A DNA stretch of 64,000 nucleotides from contig NZ_JAHKPO010000014.1 of the NCBI RefSeq assembly GCF_018860365.1, positions 558,001 to 622,000 on the forward strand, given 5' to 3'. Below, in pieces: positions 54,218-62,813 of the stretch (position 1 is its first letter; each line of letters starts with the position of its first letter). This stretch comes from Arenibacter algicola (lineage in GTDB: Bacteria > Bacteroidota > Bacteroidia > Flavobacteriales > Flavobacteriaceae). The notes beneath the pieces are model-generated. The model did no database searches. It saw only the letters and a list, made by a program, of their open reading frames with translations, and was not told the DNA's origin. The position numbers and the translations under genes were made by a program.

Positions 54218-54225
54218 TAAGACCG
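54205..54225. promoter_or_regulatory. 10-bp palindrome at the radC stop codon
   Basis: CGGTCTTATC, one T, GATAAGACCG: a perfect inverted repeat centred on the end of the radC-like gene (TGA stop within it). With a 1-nt centre it is more likely a protein site than a terminator. Confidence 0.5.
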
Positions 54226-54256
54226 GAACATTCCAATTTGTTATATCAATGACAAT

Positions 54257-54289
54257 AGGACCCTTACATTTTGTACAGGGTCCTTTTTG
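54257..54289 (+). terminator. Strong terminator after radC
   Basis: AGGACCCT pairs with AGGGTCCT, loop of 12, run of T after. GC-rich 8-bp stem. Confidence 0.8.
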
Positions 54290-54525
54290 TAACTGGCTTT
54301 TTTCTGGGCCAGTTTTTTCATTTCGATTTTTTTGATATCAGAACAGAGTATTTGACCTTATTCCTTATTTCCTTTTTATATGGGAATAGTTTAACTTTTA
54401 TAAACGTAAAACCGGCCATTATTGACTAGTTGGTAGCAATGCATAGGGAGCATTTCTTCTGATCTTTTCGGCAGTTGGTTCGAATTTTTGTATCCCCAGG
54501 GCGTACAAAAAGGAGAAGCAAGAGG

Positions 54526-54548
54526 ATAACACGCCAAGGCAGTGTTAT
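54526..54548. other. Candidate oriT hairpin
   Basis: ATAACAC (54526-54532), loop GCCAAGGCA, GTGTTAT (54542-54548): a perfect 7-bp inverted repeat about 115 bases upstream of the mobilisation gene. Relaxase substrates usually have such an inverted repeat beside the nick. No known nick consensus was matched. Confidence 0.4.
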
Positions 54549-54661
54549 TATAGTTAATATTTTGATAATCAATCAAATAACTGATTTAAATTAAATCAAA
54601 GCCTTAATGTTTAATGTAAATACTTTGGGAGCCCCCGTTAATGAACAGATTTTTACAGTAA

Positions 54662-55249
54662 ATGGAACCTCTTCATAATAAAACATACCACTTTTCAGCA
54701 ATCAGCATCAAAACAGGTATTGCCGCCCGATTTAGGAAGTTTTCCAAAAAAGTAGGTCGTTCCCATTCCGAAGCCCTGGAATCCATGATGAACTTTTTTG
54801 AATGGAACGACATATCCCCCAATGCTTCCCTAGGTCCCAATATGACCAGTATGGAGAACCGGCTCAAAAAACGCATAAACGCCCTGGTGGCCATCATTAA
54901 GAATATAGAAAAGAACCAGACCAAACCGACCAACGCCATGCTGGAACTGCTCTTTCAGGAAGATAAGGGACGATTAAATGAAAATCAAGAAGAGATCATT
55001 TTTGAAGCTCCTCCCCTGATCACAGAAAATGAGGAACTGGAATATTACCGCAAACAATATGACCAAATGCGGGAGCAATTCCAATTGGTCAAAACGGACC
55101 TGCAAAAATTGTGCGACGCCATCGTTTTTGTCAAGGGCAGTTTTGGAAGCGGATATTTGAAGCTGCAGATGACCCAAGAGGAATTCAAGAATTTCATCAA
55201 TAGTTCACCATATGTACATCACCATAACAAAACAAAGAATGGACGGTAA
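54662..55249 (+). CDS. BfmA/BtgA-like mobilisation accessory protein
   Basis: 195 residues. N-terminal ribbon-helix-like segment (AARFRKFSKKVGRSHSEALE), then coiled-coil-type helices (NRLKKRINALVAIIKNIEKN, YYRKQYDQMREQFQLVKTDL). Such proteins bind oriT and guide the relaxase. Overlaps the relaxase start by 38 bases. Confidence 0.8.
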   Translation: MEPLHNKTYHFSAISIKTGIAARFRKFSKKVGRSHSEALESMMNFFEWNDISPNASLGPNMTSMENRLKKRINALVAIIKNIEKNQTKPTNAMLELLFQEDKGRLNENQEEIIFEAPPLITENEELEYYRKQYDQMREQFQLVKTDLQKLCDAIVFVKGSFGSGYLKLQMTQEEFKNFINSSPYVHHHNKTKNGR

Positions 55250-56246
55250 TTTTGGCCAGAGTGTGGCCGATTTCGTGGCATACCTGGAAAAGGAAAATGA
55301 ACAAAGGTCCATAGACGATCAGGAACACTTCTTTAACCAATTCGATTCAATGGTGCCTACCGATGAAGTTGTCCGGGAAATCGACGGGAATACTGCAAAA
55401 CTCAAAAGGAATGAACCCAAGTTCTATTCCATTACCGTGAATCCAAGTGCCTATGAACTGAAGCGTTTGCAAAACAGCTCCGAAGATCTTAAACGTTACA
55501 CCATTGAACTTATGAAAGAGTATGCCGCCTGCTTTAACCGGGAAATTGACGGAAGAGCAGTATCCCTGGACGATATTAAATTCTTTGCCAAAATAGAACA
55601 TCAACGCACTTTTAAAGGTACGGACTGGCAGGTAAGGGAAAATCAACCCTACGCCACAAAATTATTGGAGCTTAAAAACCAAATTGGAAGGATTGAACAA
55701 GGAAAGGCCCAGGGCAACATCCGCAATCTAAACAAACAAATATCCCGATTGGAAAAGGAGGCACCTCACCAACAGAACGGGAAACGAATCGTACAGGGCA
55801 TGTCCAAGGAAGGACCCCAAACCCATGTACATATTATTGTGAGCCGTAAGGATATGTCCAATAAATATAGCCTTTCCCCAGGGAGCAAATACAAAAATTC
55901 TGAAACCGTCTTTAATGGTAAATCCATAAAACGCGGCTTTGATAGGGATAGGTTCTACACCGTTTCCGAAAAGACTTTCGATAAACTTTTTGGTTACCAC
56001 CGCAACTATGCAGAAACCTATCAGGCCAGAAAAACATTTATCAATAACCCCAAACTCTATTTCTCTACCCTGTCCGGACTTCCTACCAACGAAAAAAGCA
56101 TCGCTTTTAATATCCTGCGGAAGGCTGGTGTGGATTATTCCATGTTGAACATTCCTACCAATAAAGTTCAACTGGCTCTTAAGACCATACAAAGGTTGAA
56201 GCGCGGACTTGACAAGGCCATTCAGTCTGGCACCATTGGCATATGA
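55212..56246 (+). CDS. MobB/BfmB-type relaxase (DUF5712-like)
   Basis: 344 residues. N-terminal MYITITKQRM; metal-binding histidines H205 and H207 (THVHIIVSRKD), with H130 (IEHQR) as possible third ligand; a C-terminal helical tail. Catalyses nicking and strand transfer at oriT. The nucleophilic Tyr cannot be assigned by eye. Overlaps the accessory gene and the coupling-protein gene (4 bases). Confidence 0.85.
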   Translation: MYITITKQRMDGNFGQSVADFVAYLEKENEQRSIDDQEHFFNQFDSMVPTDEVVREIDGNTAKLKRNEPKFYSITVNPSAYELKRLQNSSEDLKRYTIELMKEYAACFNREIDGRAVSLDDIKFFAKIEHQRTFKGTDWQVRENQPYATKLLELKNQIGRIEQGKAQGNIRNLNKQISRLEKEAPHQQNGKRIVQGMSKEGPQTHVHIIVSRKDMSNKYSLSPGSKYKNSETVFNGKSIKRGFDRDRFYTVSEKTFDKLFGYHRNYAETYQARKTFINNPKLYFSTLSGLPTNEKSIAFNILRKAGVDYSMLNIPTNKVQLALKTIQRLKRGLDKAIQSGTIGI

Positions 56247-57691
56247 CCACGGAATGGGCACATATTGTTCTTGTGATTGTTATACCCATACTTTTTATTT
56301 CCACCTTCCTCTATGTCTATTTGGACAAAAGGACGGGACCTAAGGATGAAAAATATCAGGTCCATTTTAGGCTACGGCAGGGTAAATTTAATATCGACAA
56401 TATAAAACGTGGGGCATCCGTGATCGGTTCGGCAGGAAGCGGAAAGACCGAAAGTGTCATCTACAATTTTCTTCAGCATTTTAGCGCAAATAACTTTTGT
56501 GGCATCCTTCACGACTATAAGAATTTCGAACTTACTGAAATGGCCTATCCCCTATTTAAGGACAATCATAAAGTAAAATTCTATACCATAGCCTTCGATC
56601 AGATCCATTATCGGGTGAATCCCATCGCTCCCAGATATCTCCACAATGAGGAAAGTGTCAACGAAATTTCAAAAGTATTGATGGAAAACCTTTTGGAAAT
56701 GAACGAATCCAATACCAATAGCACCACAAAATTTTTTAACGATGCCGTGGAAGGCCTGATGGCCGGCTTGATCTGGAAACTCAAAACTTCCTATCCTAAG
56801 TTTTGTAGCCTGCCACACCTAATAGCCATTTTTCAATCCATGGACACCAGAACCATGGCAGCTTTTCTAAACTCGGACCTGACCTCAAAAGCTATGGCCA
56901 GTGCCTTTGTCAATGGGTTGGATTCGGAAAGACAGACGGCCGGAGTAAGGAGTACCTTGGCCAACGCCCTAAAAAAAATCAGTTCACAACAATTGTTTAT
57001 GGTACTGTCCAAGGATGAAGTGCCTCTCAATATAAACAGCAATGCAAACCCGGCCGTGATTTCCTTAGTGAACCACCCCAAATATGAATCGGCCTTTTCC
57101 CCTATCATCGCAGCAGTAATGCATACTGTAATCAAAGAAATGAGCGTAAGGGGCCAGCGACCGTCCTTCCTAACCATGGAAGAGGCCCCTACCATAAGAT
57201 TGCCCAATATGCACCGTATCCCAGCTACCCTACGTAGTTATGATATCGCAACAGTTTATGTTATGCAGGATAAGGTGCAAAATGATATCCTTTATGGCGA
57301 TAAGGTAGGTAAGGCCATTTTGAGCAACCTATCCTATCAGTTTTTTGGCAAGGTCAATGACCCGGATACCGCCAAATACTATGAACGCTTTTTTGAAATC
57401 GTCCGTAAGGAGACCACCAGTGTCAACCGTGGACATAACCTCAATTTTGATACCCGCATTACCACAGGGGAAAAGGAAGTTGCCAAAAGACGTGCGGATA
57501 TGTTCTTTAGGCTTCAACAAGGCGAATTTATTGCCTTTGCAGATGGAAGGGACAAAAAACTGCAGTTCAAACTACAGAACATTAAAAAAGAAGTTCCGCC
57601 CAAACCTAATTTCTTTTCCCAGGAAGATTTGAGAATTAATTTTGAAAGGATTTATAGAGAGGTTAAAACTATAACAGGCATTATCATATAG
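56243..57691 (+). CDS. Type IV coupling protein (TraG/VirD4-like)
   Basis: 482 residues. One N-terminal helix (HIVLVIVIPILFISTFLYVY), Walker A GSAGSGKTE (62-70), Walker B-type FLTMEEAPTIRLPNM, and a late IATVYVMQDKVQN segment. Delivers the relaxase-DNA complex to the T4SS. Last gene of accessory-relaxase-coupling, one transcript. Confidence 0.92.
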   Translation: MTTEWAHIVLVIVIPILFISTFLYVYLDKRTGPKDEKYQVHFRLRQGKFNIDNIKRGASVIGSAGSGKTESVIYNFLQHFSANNFCGILHDYKNFELTEMAYPLFKDNHKVKFYTIAFDQIHYRVNPIAPRYLHNEESVNEISKVLMENLLEMNESNTNSTTKFFNDAVEGLMAGLIWKLKTSYPKFCSLPHLIAIFQSMDTRTMAAFLNSDLTSKAMASAFVNGLDSERQTAGVRSTLANALKKISSQQLFMVLSKDEVPLNINSNANPAVISLVNHPKYESAFSPIIAAVMHTVIKEMSVRGQRPSFLTMEEAPTIRLPNMHRIPATLRSYDIATVYVMQDKVQNDILYGDKVGKAILSNLSYQFFGKVNDPDTAKYYERFFEIVRKETTSVNRGHNLNFDTRITTGEKEVAKRRADMFFRLQQGEFIAFADGRDKKLQFKLQNIKKEVPPKPNFFSQEDLRINFERIYREVKTITGIII

Positions 57692-57834
57692 TTGTTAAAG
57701 GTACCTTAAGGATATTGCAGTTTTTAAAACAACCTTCTATTCTGTATTCCGTCATAATTGGTATATTATTTAAGTTTATGTGGTTAGTTCAATTGGCCAT
57801 TTTTTTAGAATATCAATAACATATCAAGGTGTCC

Positions 57835-58502
57835 TCAATCCATGACGAATAGGAAACTGGCAAAATATCCTACCAAGAAACAGGAAACAACCCCTGTGGC
57901 AGAATACACCAATATATGAACGGGCTCAGTAATTTCGACATAAACTTGAACCATGATACTGACCATAATACCTATTAAAACACCTTTTGAATTACCCCTT
58001 TTTGTGAAAATTCCTAGTAGAAAAACTCCGCCTAAACTTCCTATGACCAATCCTAAAACCTTTTGAAATTCATCCCAGAGCGATTTTATATCCATTGTTG
58101 CCATCATAACGGCAAAAATGGTCCCAATAATTCCGATTATTAATGTTGCTTTCCTCGCCAGTTTAAATTCATGGGCCTTCTTATTCCATCCAAATCGAAA
58201 ATGGATATCAGTAGCATATGACGTTGCAGCAGAATTCATACTACTGCTCAAACTACTCATAGCCGTAGCAAATTTTGCTGCAATCAATAATCCAGAAATA
58301 CCAGTTGGTAACTCCGAAACAATATACCAGGGGAATATGGCATCATTGTTTTCAAAAGTAGGATTAAGCTGGTTAGGATAATTTTTAAAAAAAGCGAATA
58401 AAGTAGTACCCACAAAAAAGAAAAACAGAGTGGCCGGTATGGTCAATACGGCATTGGTCCATACACTTTTTTGGGCCTCTTTTTGAGTTTTGGTGGTCAA
58501 GA
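57835..58502 (-). pseudogene. C-terminal half of a sodium:solute symporter
   Basis: 221 residues reading LTTKTQKEAQKSVWTNAVL, IPATLFFFFVGTTLFAFFKN and AAKFATAMSSLSSSMNSAAT, the middle-to-end part of SSS transporters (normally about 500 residues). It has no start: TTG ACC is preceded at once by an in-frame TAA. The N-terminal half is missing; the adjacent DNA is the DagK-like gene. A deletion or element insertion has cut the gene. Confidence 0.85.
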
Positions 58503-58562
58503 ATTAAACAAAATCTAAGTAAAGCAAATAATAAGCCCTTGGAATACGAATGGTCGATAAAT

Positions 58563-59456
58563 TCAATTATTTAGGAAGAATTTCAATTGGCCAGGTACAG
58601 ATTCTATTTCCAAGGTTTGTCCAATATAATCATCTACCAGTTGATCATCATAATGCATTTTGACAGCCTCACATTCAATCTGCAATTTTTTTACACTATA
58701 GGTTTTTACAAAATTTTTTAAATTTAGACTTTCGGTATTGTTATAGGAATTATTGGTTAGGTAATCCAATAGATCCTGCCGATATTGTTCATCAACTAAA
58801 ATCAACTCCAAATAGCCATCACCCGGATTCGCACTAGGTGCTATATGTAGGTTGGGACCTAAGAATGGAATGTTCATCACTTCAACCAGTAAAAAATATC
58901 CAGTAATTATTTGTCCATCTACTTTCAAGGTGGCTTTTACCGCCTTAATTTTTCTGATAATTTCTTGTAATTTATCAACGGCTTGTTTTAACTCGTAATA
59001 CGGAACGTCTTTTTCTGATTTTTTTTCCATTTCAAATATCAGTTCGGGAAACATACCGAATCCTGCACTTTCAAAAAATAGCTGGTCCTTCGGCAAACCT
59101 TTCACTCTTCCGTAATCGACCTTCATTAATCCATCTGCGCCTAAATTCTGGATTGTTTTTGCGATATTGTTGGCGGTACCAAAAGGTATTAGATATATAG
59201 GTATTTGACTATCTGGCATTTTATTCACTAAAGCTTCAGCTAACTTATGTACGGTTCCGTCCCCTCCAGCTACAAAAATGGCATCCAGTTCGTATGGCTT
59301 AAAATTCTTCAAAAAGTGTTTTTTTTTGGTGGATATATAATCTACACGGTAACCTGCTCTTTTAACAATTTTTTTTACCACTTTTTTACTGTGAGTGCCA
59401 TCTCCTGCTGTAGGATTATGAAAAATCTGTGCTTTTTTCATTCGTTTAAATTTCAT
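58563..59456 (-). CDS. Diacylglycerol kinase/YegS-like lipid kinase
   Basis: 297 residues from ATG 59456. Signature IFHNPTAGDGTHSKKV (phosphate loop), AIFVAGGDGTVHKLAEAL (GGDGT motif), LIPFGTANNIAKTIQ. Catalytic domain of the DAGK family, phosphorylating a lipid head group or sphingoid base. The exact lipid is unknown. Next to the truncated symporter and divergent from SurE. Confidence 0.9.
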   Translation of the reverse strand: MKFKRMKKAQIFHNPTAGDGTHSKKVVKKIVKRAGYRVDYISTKKKHFLKNFKPYELDAIFVAGGDGTVHKLAEALVNKMPDSQIPIYLIPFGTANNIAKTIQNLGADGLMKVDYGRVKGLPKDQLFFESAGFGMFPELIFEMEKKSEKDVPYYELKQAVDKLQEIIRKIKAVKATLKVDGQIITGYFLLVEVMNIPFLGPNLHIAPSANPGDGYLELILVDEQYRQDLLDYLTNNSYNNTESLNLKNFVKTYSVKKLQIECEAVKMHYDDQLVDDYIGQTLEIESVPGQLKFFLNN

Positions 59457-59650
59457 AATATTCAAATCATCTGATTCTTTTTATATAAATATAGTAGTTC
59501 GTAAATTCAATTTGAATGAGTCATTGCTTTCGAGTCAATAATTTTTTTTTAAGAACAAAATTCATGGAATTGATTGACCGAGATTTACAGATGTTGTCCC
59601 TTAAAATGACTTATAATGGTATAATTAATTAAGAAATTAACTATAATATC

Positions 59651-60385
59651 ATGAAAATACTGGTTACGAATGATGATGGAATTTATAGTCCGGGTTTGTT
59701 ATGTTTAGCCAATGTTGCCAAAGCCTTTGGAGAGGTTATCGTAATGGCTCCGGATATTGAGCAATCTTCCATGGGGCAGGCTATTACCTCAGGTAAACCA
59801 ATTAGCTTTAAAAAATCACCGATTCACTTTGAAGGTCTGGAAGCTTTTCGTGTAAACGGAACACCTGCGGATTGCGTAGCTCTAGGTGTCCATTTGTTCC
59901 AAGGTATAGATTTGGTTCTTTCAGGTATCAATATAGGGGCCAATCTTGGCAATTCAGCATGGCACTCCGGTACGCTCTCAGCAGCACGACAGGCAGTTTT
60001 ATTTGGCTTACGTGGTATAGCTTTAAGTGTATCCGTGGGGGTCGAGGACACCGATTTTGATGAATTGGAGCCTTATGTAATTGATGCACTTAATGAAGTG
60101 ATAAAAGCTAAGGATTTGAAGTTATTGAATATTAACTTTCCTCGGAATCCCTTCGGAGAAATAATATGGACTAGCCAGTCAGTTAGACAATACGATGGTA
60201 AAATTATTGCTAATAAAGATCCAATGGGGAGACACCAGTACTGGTTTACCGTTATTCCCTTAGAGCCGGAGGACGAAGGTTCGGATCGATGGGCTGTTAA
60301 ACAAGGAAAAACTAGTATTACTCCTATGATTTTGGACCTGACCGATAAAAATTACCTGTTTCAACGAACTCAAAATGAAGATTGA
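59651..60385 (+). CDS. surE: 5'-nucleotidase SurE
   Basis: 244 residues. ILVTNDDGIYSPGL (metal-binding D8/D9), MAPDIEQSSMGQ (conserved SS), and VNGTPADCVALG, VLSGINIGANLGNSAWHSGT (conserved NxGxN and S/T). Releases phosphate from nucleoside 5'-monophosphates in the cytosol. Starts a two-gene run with the DCC protein 28 bases later. Confidence 0.95.
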   Translation: MKILVTNDDGIYSPGLLCLANVAKAFGEVIVMAPDIEQSSMGQAITSGKPISFKKSPIHFEGLEAFRVNGTPADCVALGVHLFQGIDLVLSGINIGANLGNSAWHSGTLSAARQAVLFGLRGIALSVSVGVEDTDFDELEPYVIDALNEVIKAKDLKLLNINFPRNPFGEIIWTSQSVRQYDGKIIANKDPMGRHQYWFTVIPLEPEDEGSDRWAVKQGKTSITPMILDLTDKNYLFQRTQNED

Positions 60386-60413
60386 GTTTTGACGTGAAAT
60401 TATATAATTCAAT

Positions 60414-60878
60414 ATGGAACGTAAATTCCAAAGCGGTTACTTCCCCTCAAAACCATGCCTGATATGGGACGGAAAGTGTGGTTTTTGTAAATTTTGGATT
60501 GTTAGATGGAAAATATTAACCCGAGAAACTATTGACTATGTCACTTATCAAAGCATTTATTTCGTTATCCCAGATATATCGGAGGAAGCATTTGGCCAGG
60601 CCATACATTTGATAGAACCAGATGGAAGGGTTTATAAGGGAGCAGAAGCCGCTTATCGCACATTATTCTATTCCAATAAGTGGAATTTTCTCTACCATTA
60701 CTACCAGAAGTTTTATTTATTCCAAACAATTAGCGAAATAGGTTATAAGTTTGTGAGTAATCATCGTCCGTTGTTATTTAAGGTAACCAAAATTTTATTT
60801 GGGAAAAACCCGGCCCGACTGCGGCATTATTGGTTAATTTATTTGATGGTCATTCTTTTCTCAACCTTTTTATTTTAA
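60414..60878 (+). CDS. DCC-family thiol-disulfide oxidoreductase-like protein (DUF393)
   Basis: 154 residues. The motif D-G-x-C-x-x-C is DGKCGFCKFW, followed by conserved DUF393 strands (HLIEPDGRVYKGAEAAYRTL) and a hydrophobic C-terminal segment (YWLIYLMVILFSTFLF), possibly membrane-associated. Probably a redox protein. It follows surE, no known partnership. Confidence 0.88.
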   Translation: MERKFQSGYFPSKPCLIWDGKCGFCKFWIVRWKILTRETIDYVTYQSIYFVIPDISEEAFGQAIHLIEPDGRVYKGAEAAYRTLFYSNKWNFLYHYYQKFYLFQTISEIGYKFVSNHRPLLFKVTKILFGKNPARLRHYWLIYLMVILFSTFLF

Positions 60879-61726
60879 ACTTAATACCTCCTTCCGGAAC
60901 ACTAATTTAGAAATTCGATTAGTTATAATACATCCAGTGCAACGGTAAGGAATAATTCAAATACCGTTGATTAAGCCAAATATGGACTTCATGTATTCTT
61001 AAGTCCTGACGCAATACATTCGTTGAAAATAGAAAGGCTCCATTTCTGAAGCCCTTCTGAACTAATCGAACTATAACCAATCAAACTATAATTCAACAAA
61101 TATTATAAGAATTATTTTTTGTGGAATCTGTTAGTGATACCTGTGATATTTTGTCCGGGAAAGACCCGCTGTGCTTTCCGCTAAGATAGCACCTGTCACA
61201 TTAACTTCTTTTAATAATTCTATATCTAAAGTTAAATTGAATTGATGATAGGATTTAACGTATTTGAAAAACAATTTAACTCATTAGAATTGTGCATATG
61301 CTTAGGTCGATAGCGTTTAAAATTCCTTATTTTGAGCTAAAGTATATTTCTTTTTCTCTATATTTTGAGTACATATACGTAAACTTTTAATTCGCATTAT
61401 ATGTTATACGAAATTAGTAAAATAAACCAACATTCTAACTAATGTTAAAGCGGGTATTAGGAAAACACCGAGCGCTTATATGTGTTGGACTGTGTAAGTT
61501 TTTCAAAGTCCAGTAAAAAGGGTTATACCTACTTACCGTATGAATTTGGAAATCGAAAATAAAAATGTCCAATTGCAAAAAGTTTGAATAGAATTTTGCA
61601 TTTTTTTAAGGACTTTATTGGGTGTTCTTCTACCATGAAAAAAATGTCGGAAAATAGTAGCTTACTATCCATGACTTCAAGGAAGTCAATTGAATATATA
61701 AGTAATAATTTTAAAACATCAATGTT
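60879..61726. other. 848-bp gene-free interval
   Basis: No gene. Two hairpin-like elements (61031-61058 and 61486-61512) and a possible three-helix structure at 61134-61199 occur. AT-rich otherwise. Confidence 0.5.
61134..61199. ncRNA. Candidate structured RNA or leader
   Basis: Possible stems: GTGATA/TGTCAC (outer), CGGG/CCCG around AAAGA, and GTGCT/AGCAC. Together they make a three-way junction. It sits in a gene-free interval about 530 bases before the next gene. No covariation can be tested here and the class is not recognised, so this is a weak call. Confidence 0.25.
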
Positions 61727-62044
61727 ATGATTTCAAAGTATGAAAGTTGTATAAAAGCTTGTCAGCAATGTCTTGTCGACTGTCAGAACTGTCTAATTCA
61801 AATGTCGGGAAAAGAAAGTATGAATGATTGTCCGAAATGCTGTCAGCAGTGTTTGGATATCTGTTTGTTGTGTATTAAATATATGGTTGCCGATAGTCCT
61901 TATACAAAAGAGGCTTGTCTGTTGTGTGCAGAGGTATGCACTTGGTGTGCAAAGCAATGCAGACAACATGAACATGATCATTGTAAAGTATGCGCAGCCG
62001 CCTGTTTGACTTGTGCAGAAGAATGTCGAAAACTTGTTGCCTAA
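61727..62044 (+). CDS. Cys-rich four-helix copper-binding protein (DUF326)
   Basis: 105 residues with 21 cysteines in a regular CxxC/CxxxC helical pattern (KACQQCLVDCQNC, CPKCCQQCLDICLLC, CKVCAAACLTCAEEC). The DUF326 Csp-type four-helix bundle binds many Cu(I) ions in its core. Metal storage or detoxification in the cytosol or periplasm; no signal peptide here. Followed 23 bases later by the PNPOx-like gene. Confidence 0.93.
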   Translation: MISKYESCIKACQQCLVDCQNCLIQMSGKESMNDCPKCCQQCLDICLLCIKYMVADSPYTKEACLLCAEVCTWCAKQCRQHEHDHCKVCAAACLTCAEECRKLVA

Positions 62045-62067
62045 AAATATCAGTTGGCAACTGTTAA

Positions 62068-62595
62068 GTGTTTAATAATATTAATAAGATGAAAGAGAAA
62101 AATTATACCAAGGATGGGCAAGGACTTAGTAAATTGCGCACCCTGTTGAAAGGACCGAAAACCGTGTTGATGGCAACGGCTTTGGAAAAAATTCCATTTT
62201 CCGTATGTCCAATGACTATCCAACAAATGGATGAACAAGGGGATTTATGGATGTTCACGACTCGAGATAGTGATAATTTCAGTCAAATAGAAAACGATAA
62301 TAGAATTCAGATACTATATGGTGATGAATTAAACCAAAAATATATTTCTTTATTTGGAAATGCAACGCATATTGTCGATCTGCCCAAAGTTGATGAACTC
62401 TGGAACGATAGTTTAAACAAATGGTTCGATGGACAAGGAGACCCTAATTTGGTATTGTTGAACATCAATATCGAAAGTGCGTACTACTGGGAAAATGGAA
62501 TTGAGGTGCCCTTATCGTCAATGAGACATGGCGATGAAAATTTTGCTTCTGAAACTCCTGGTAAAAAAGGTCATATTGATTTACAAAATCATTAA
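62068..62595 (+). CDS. Pyridoxamine 5'-phosphate oxidase-like flavoprotein (GSP26 type)
   Basis: 175 residues. KIPFSVCPMTIQQMDEQGDL, LWMFTTRDSDNFSQIENDNR and YISLFGNATHIVDLPKVDEL are the split-barrel of the general-stress-protein 26 group, binding FMN or F420-like cofactors. It is probably co-transcribed with the Cys-rich protein (23-base gap). Reaction unknown. Confidence 0.88.
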   Translation: MFNNINKMKEKNYTKDGQGLSKLRTLLKGPKTVLMATALEKIPFSVCPMTIQQMDEQGDLWMFTTRDSDNFSQIENDNRIQILYGDELNQKYISLFGNATHIVDLPKVDELWNDSLNKWFDGQGDPNLVLLNINIESAYYWENGIEVPLSSMRHGDENFASETPGKKGHIDLQNH

Positions 62596-62813
62596 AGTGC
62601 GATTATTTAATTTTTGTGAACTCTGTTTTAATTCGGTGCCGCTTTATAACTATAGATTGATCTAGTGGGTAAACATATTAGTTTCAGGAATCTTCCACCA
62701 GCTAAGTCATATAACTTGTTCTGTGCTGGTTGATGTCTACAAATTAATAAGTAGAAAACTAAAAATTGACCACAATGGCAATGGCATTTTTGGTATTCAA
62801 CCTTAATTATTTT

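Larger units (their letters stand above)
54218..54661. other. 444-bp interval before the mobilisation genes
   Basis: Contains the radC terminator, then a hairpin candidate for the transfer origin at 54526-54548. No gene recognised. The location next to the mobilisation and relaxase genes is where an oriT is expected. Confidence 0.5.

Noticed and set aside
57835-58500. Intact small transporter gene
   Set aside because: It begins in the middle of the symporter family and the frame is closed immediately upstream, so it is a fragment.
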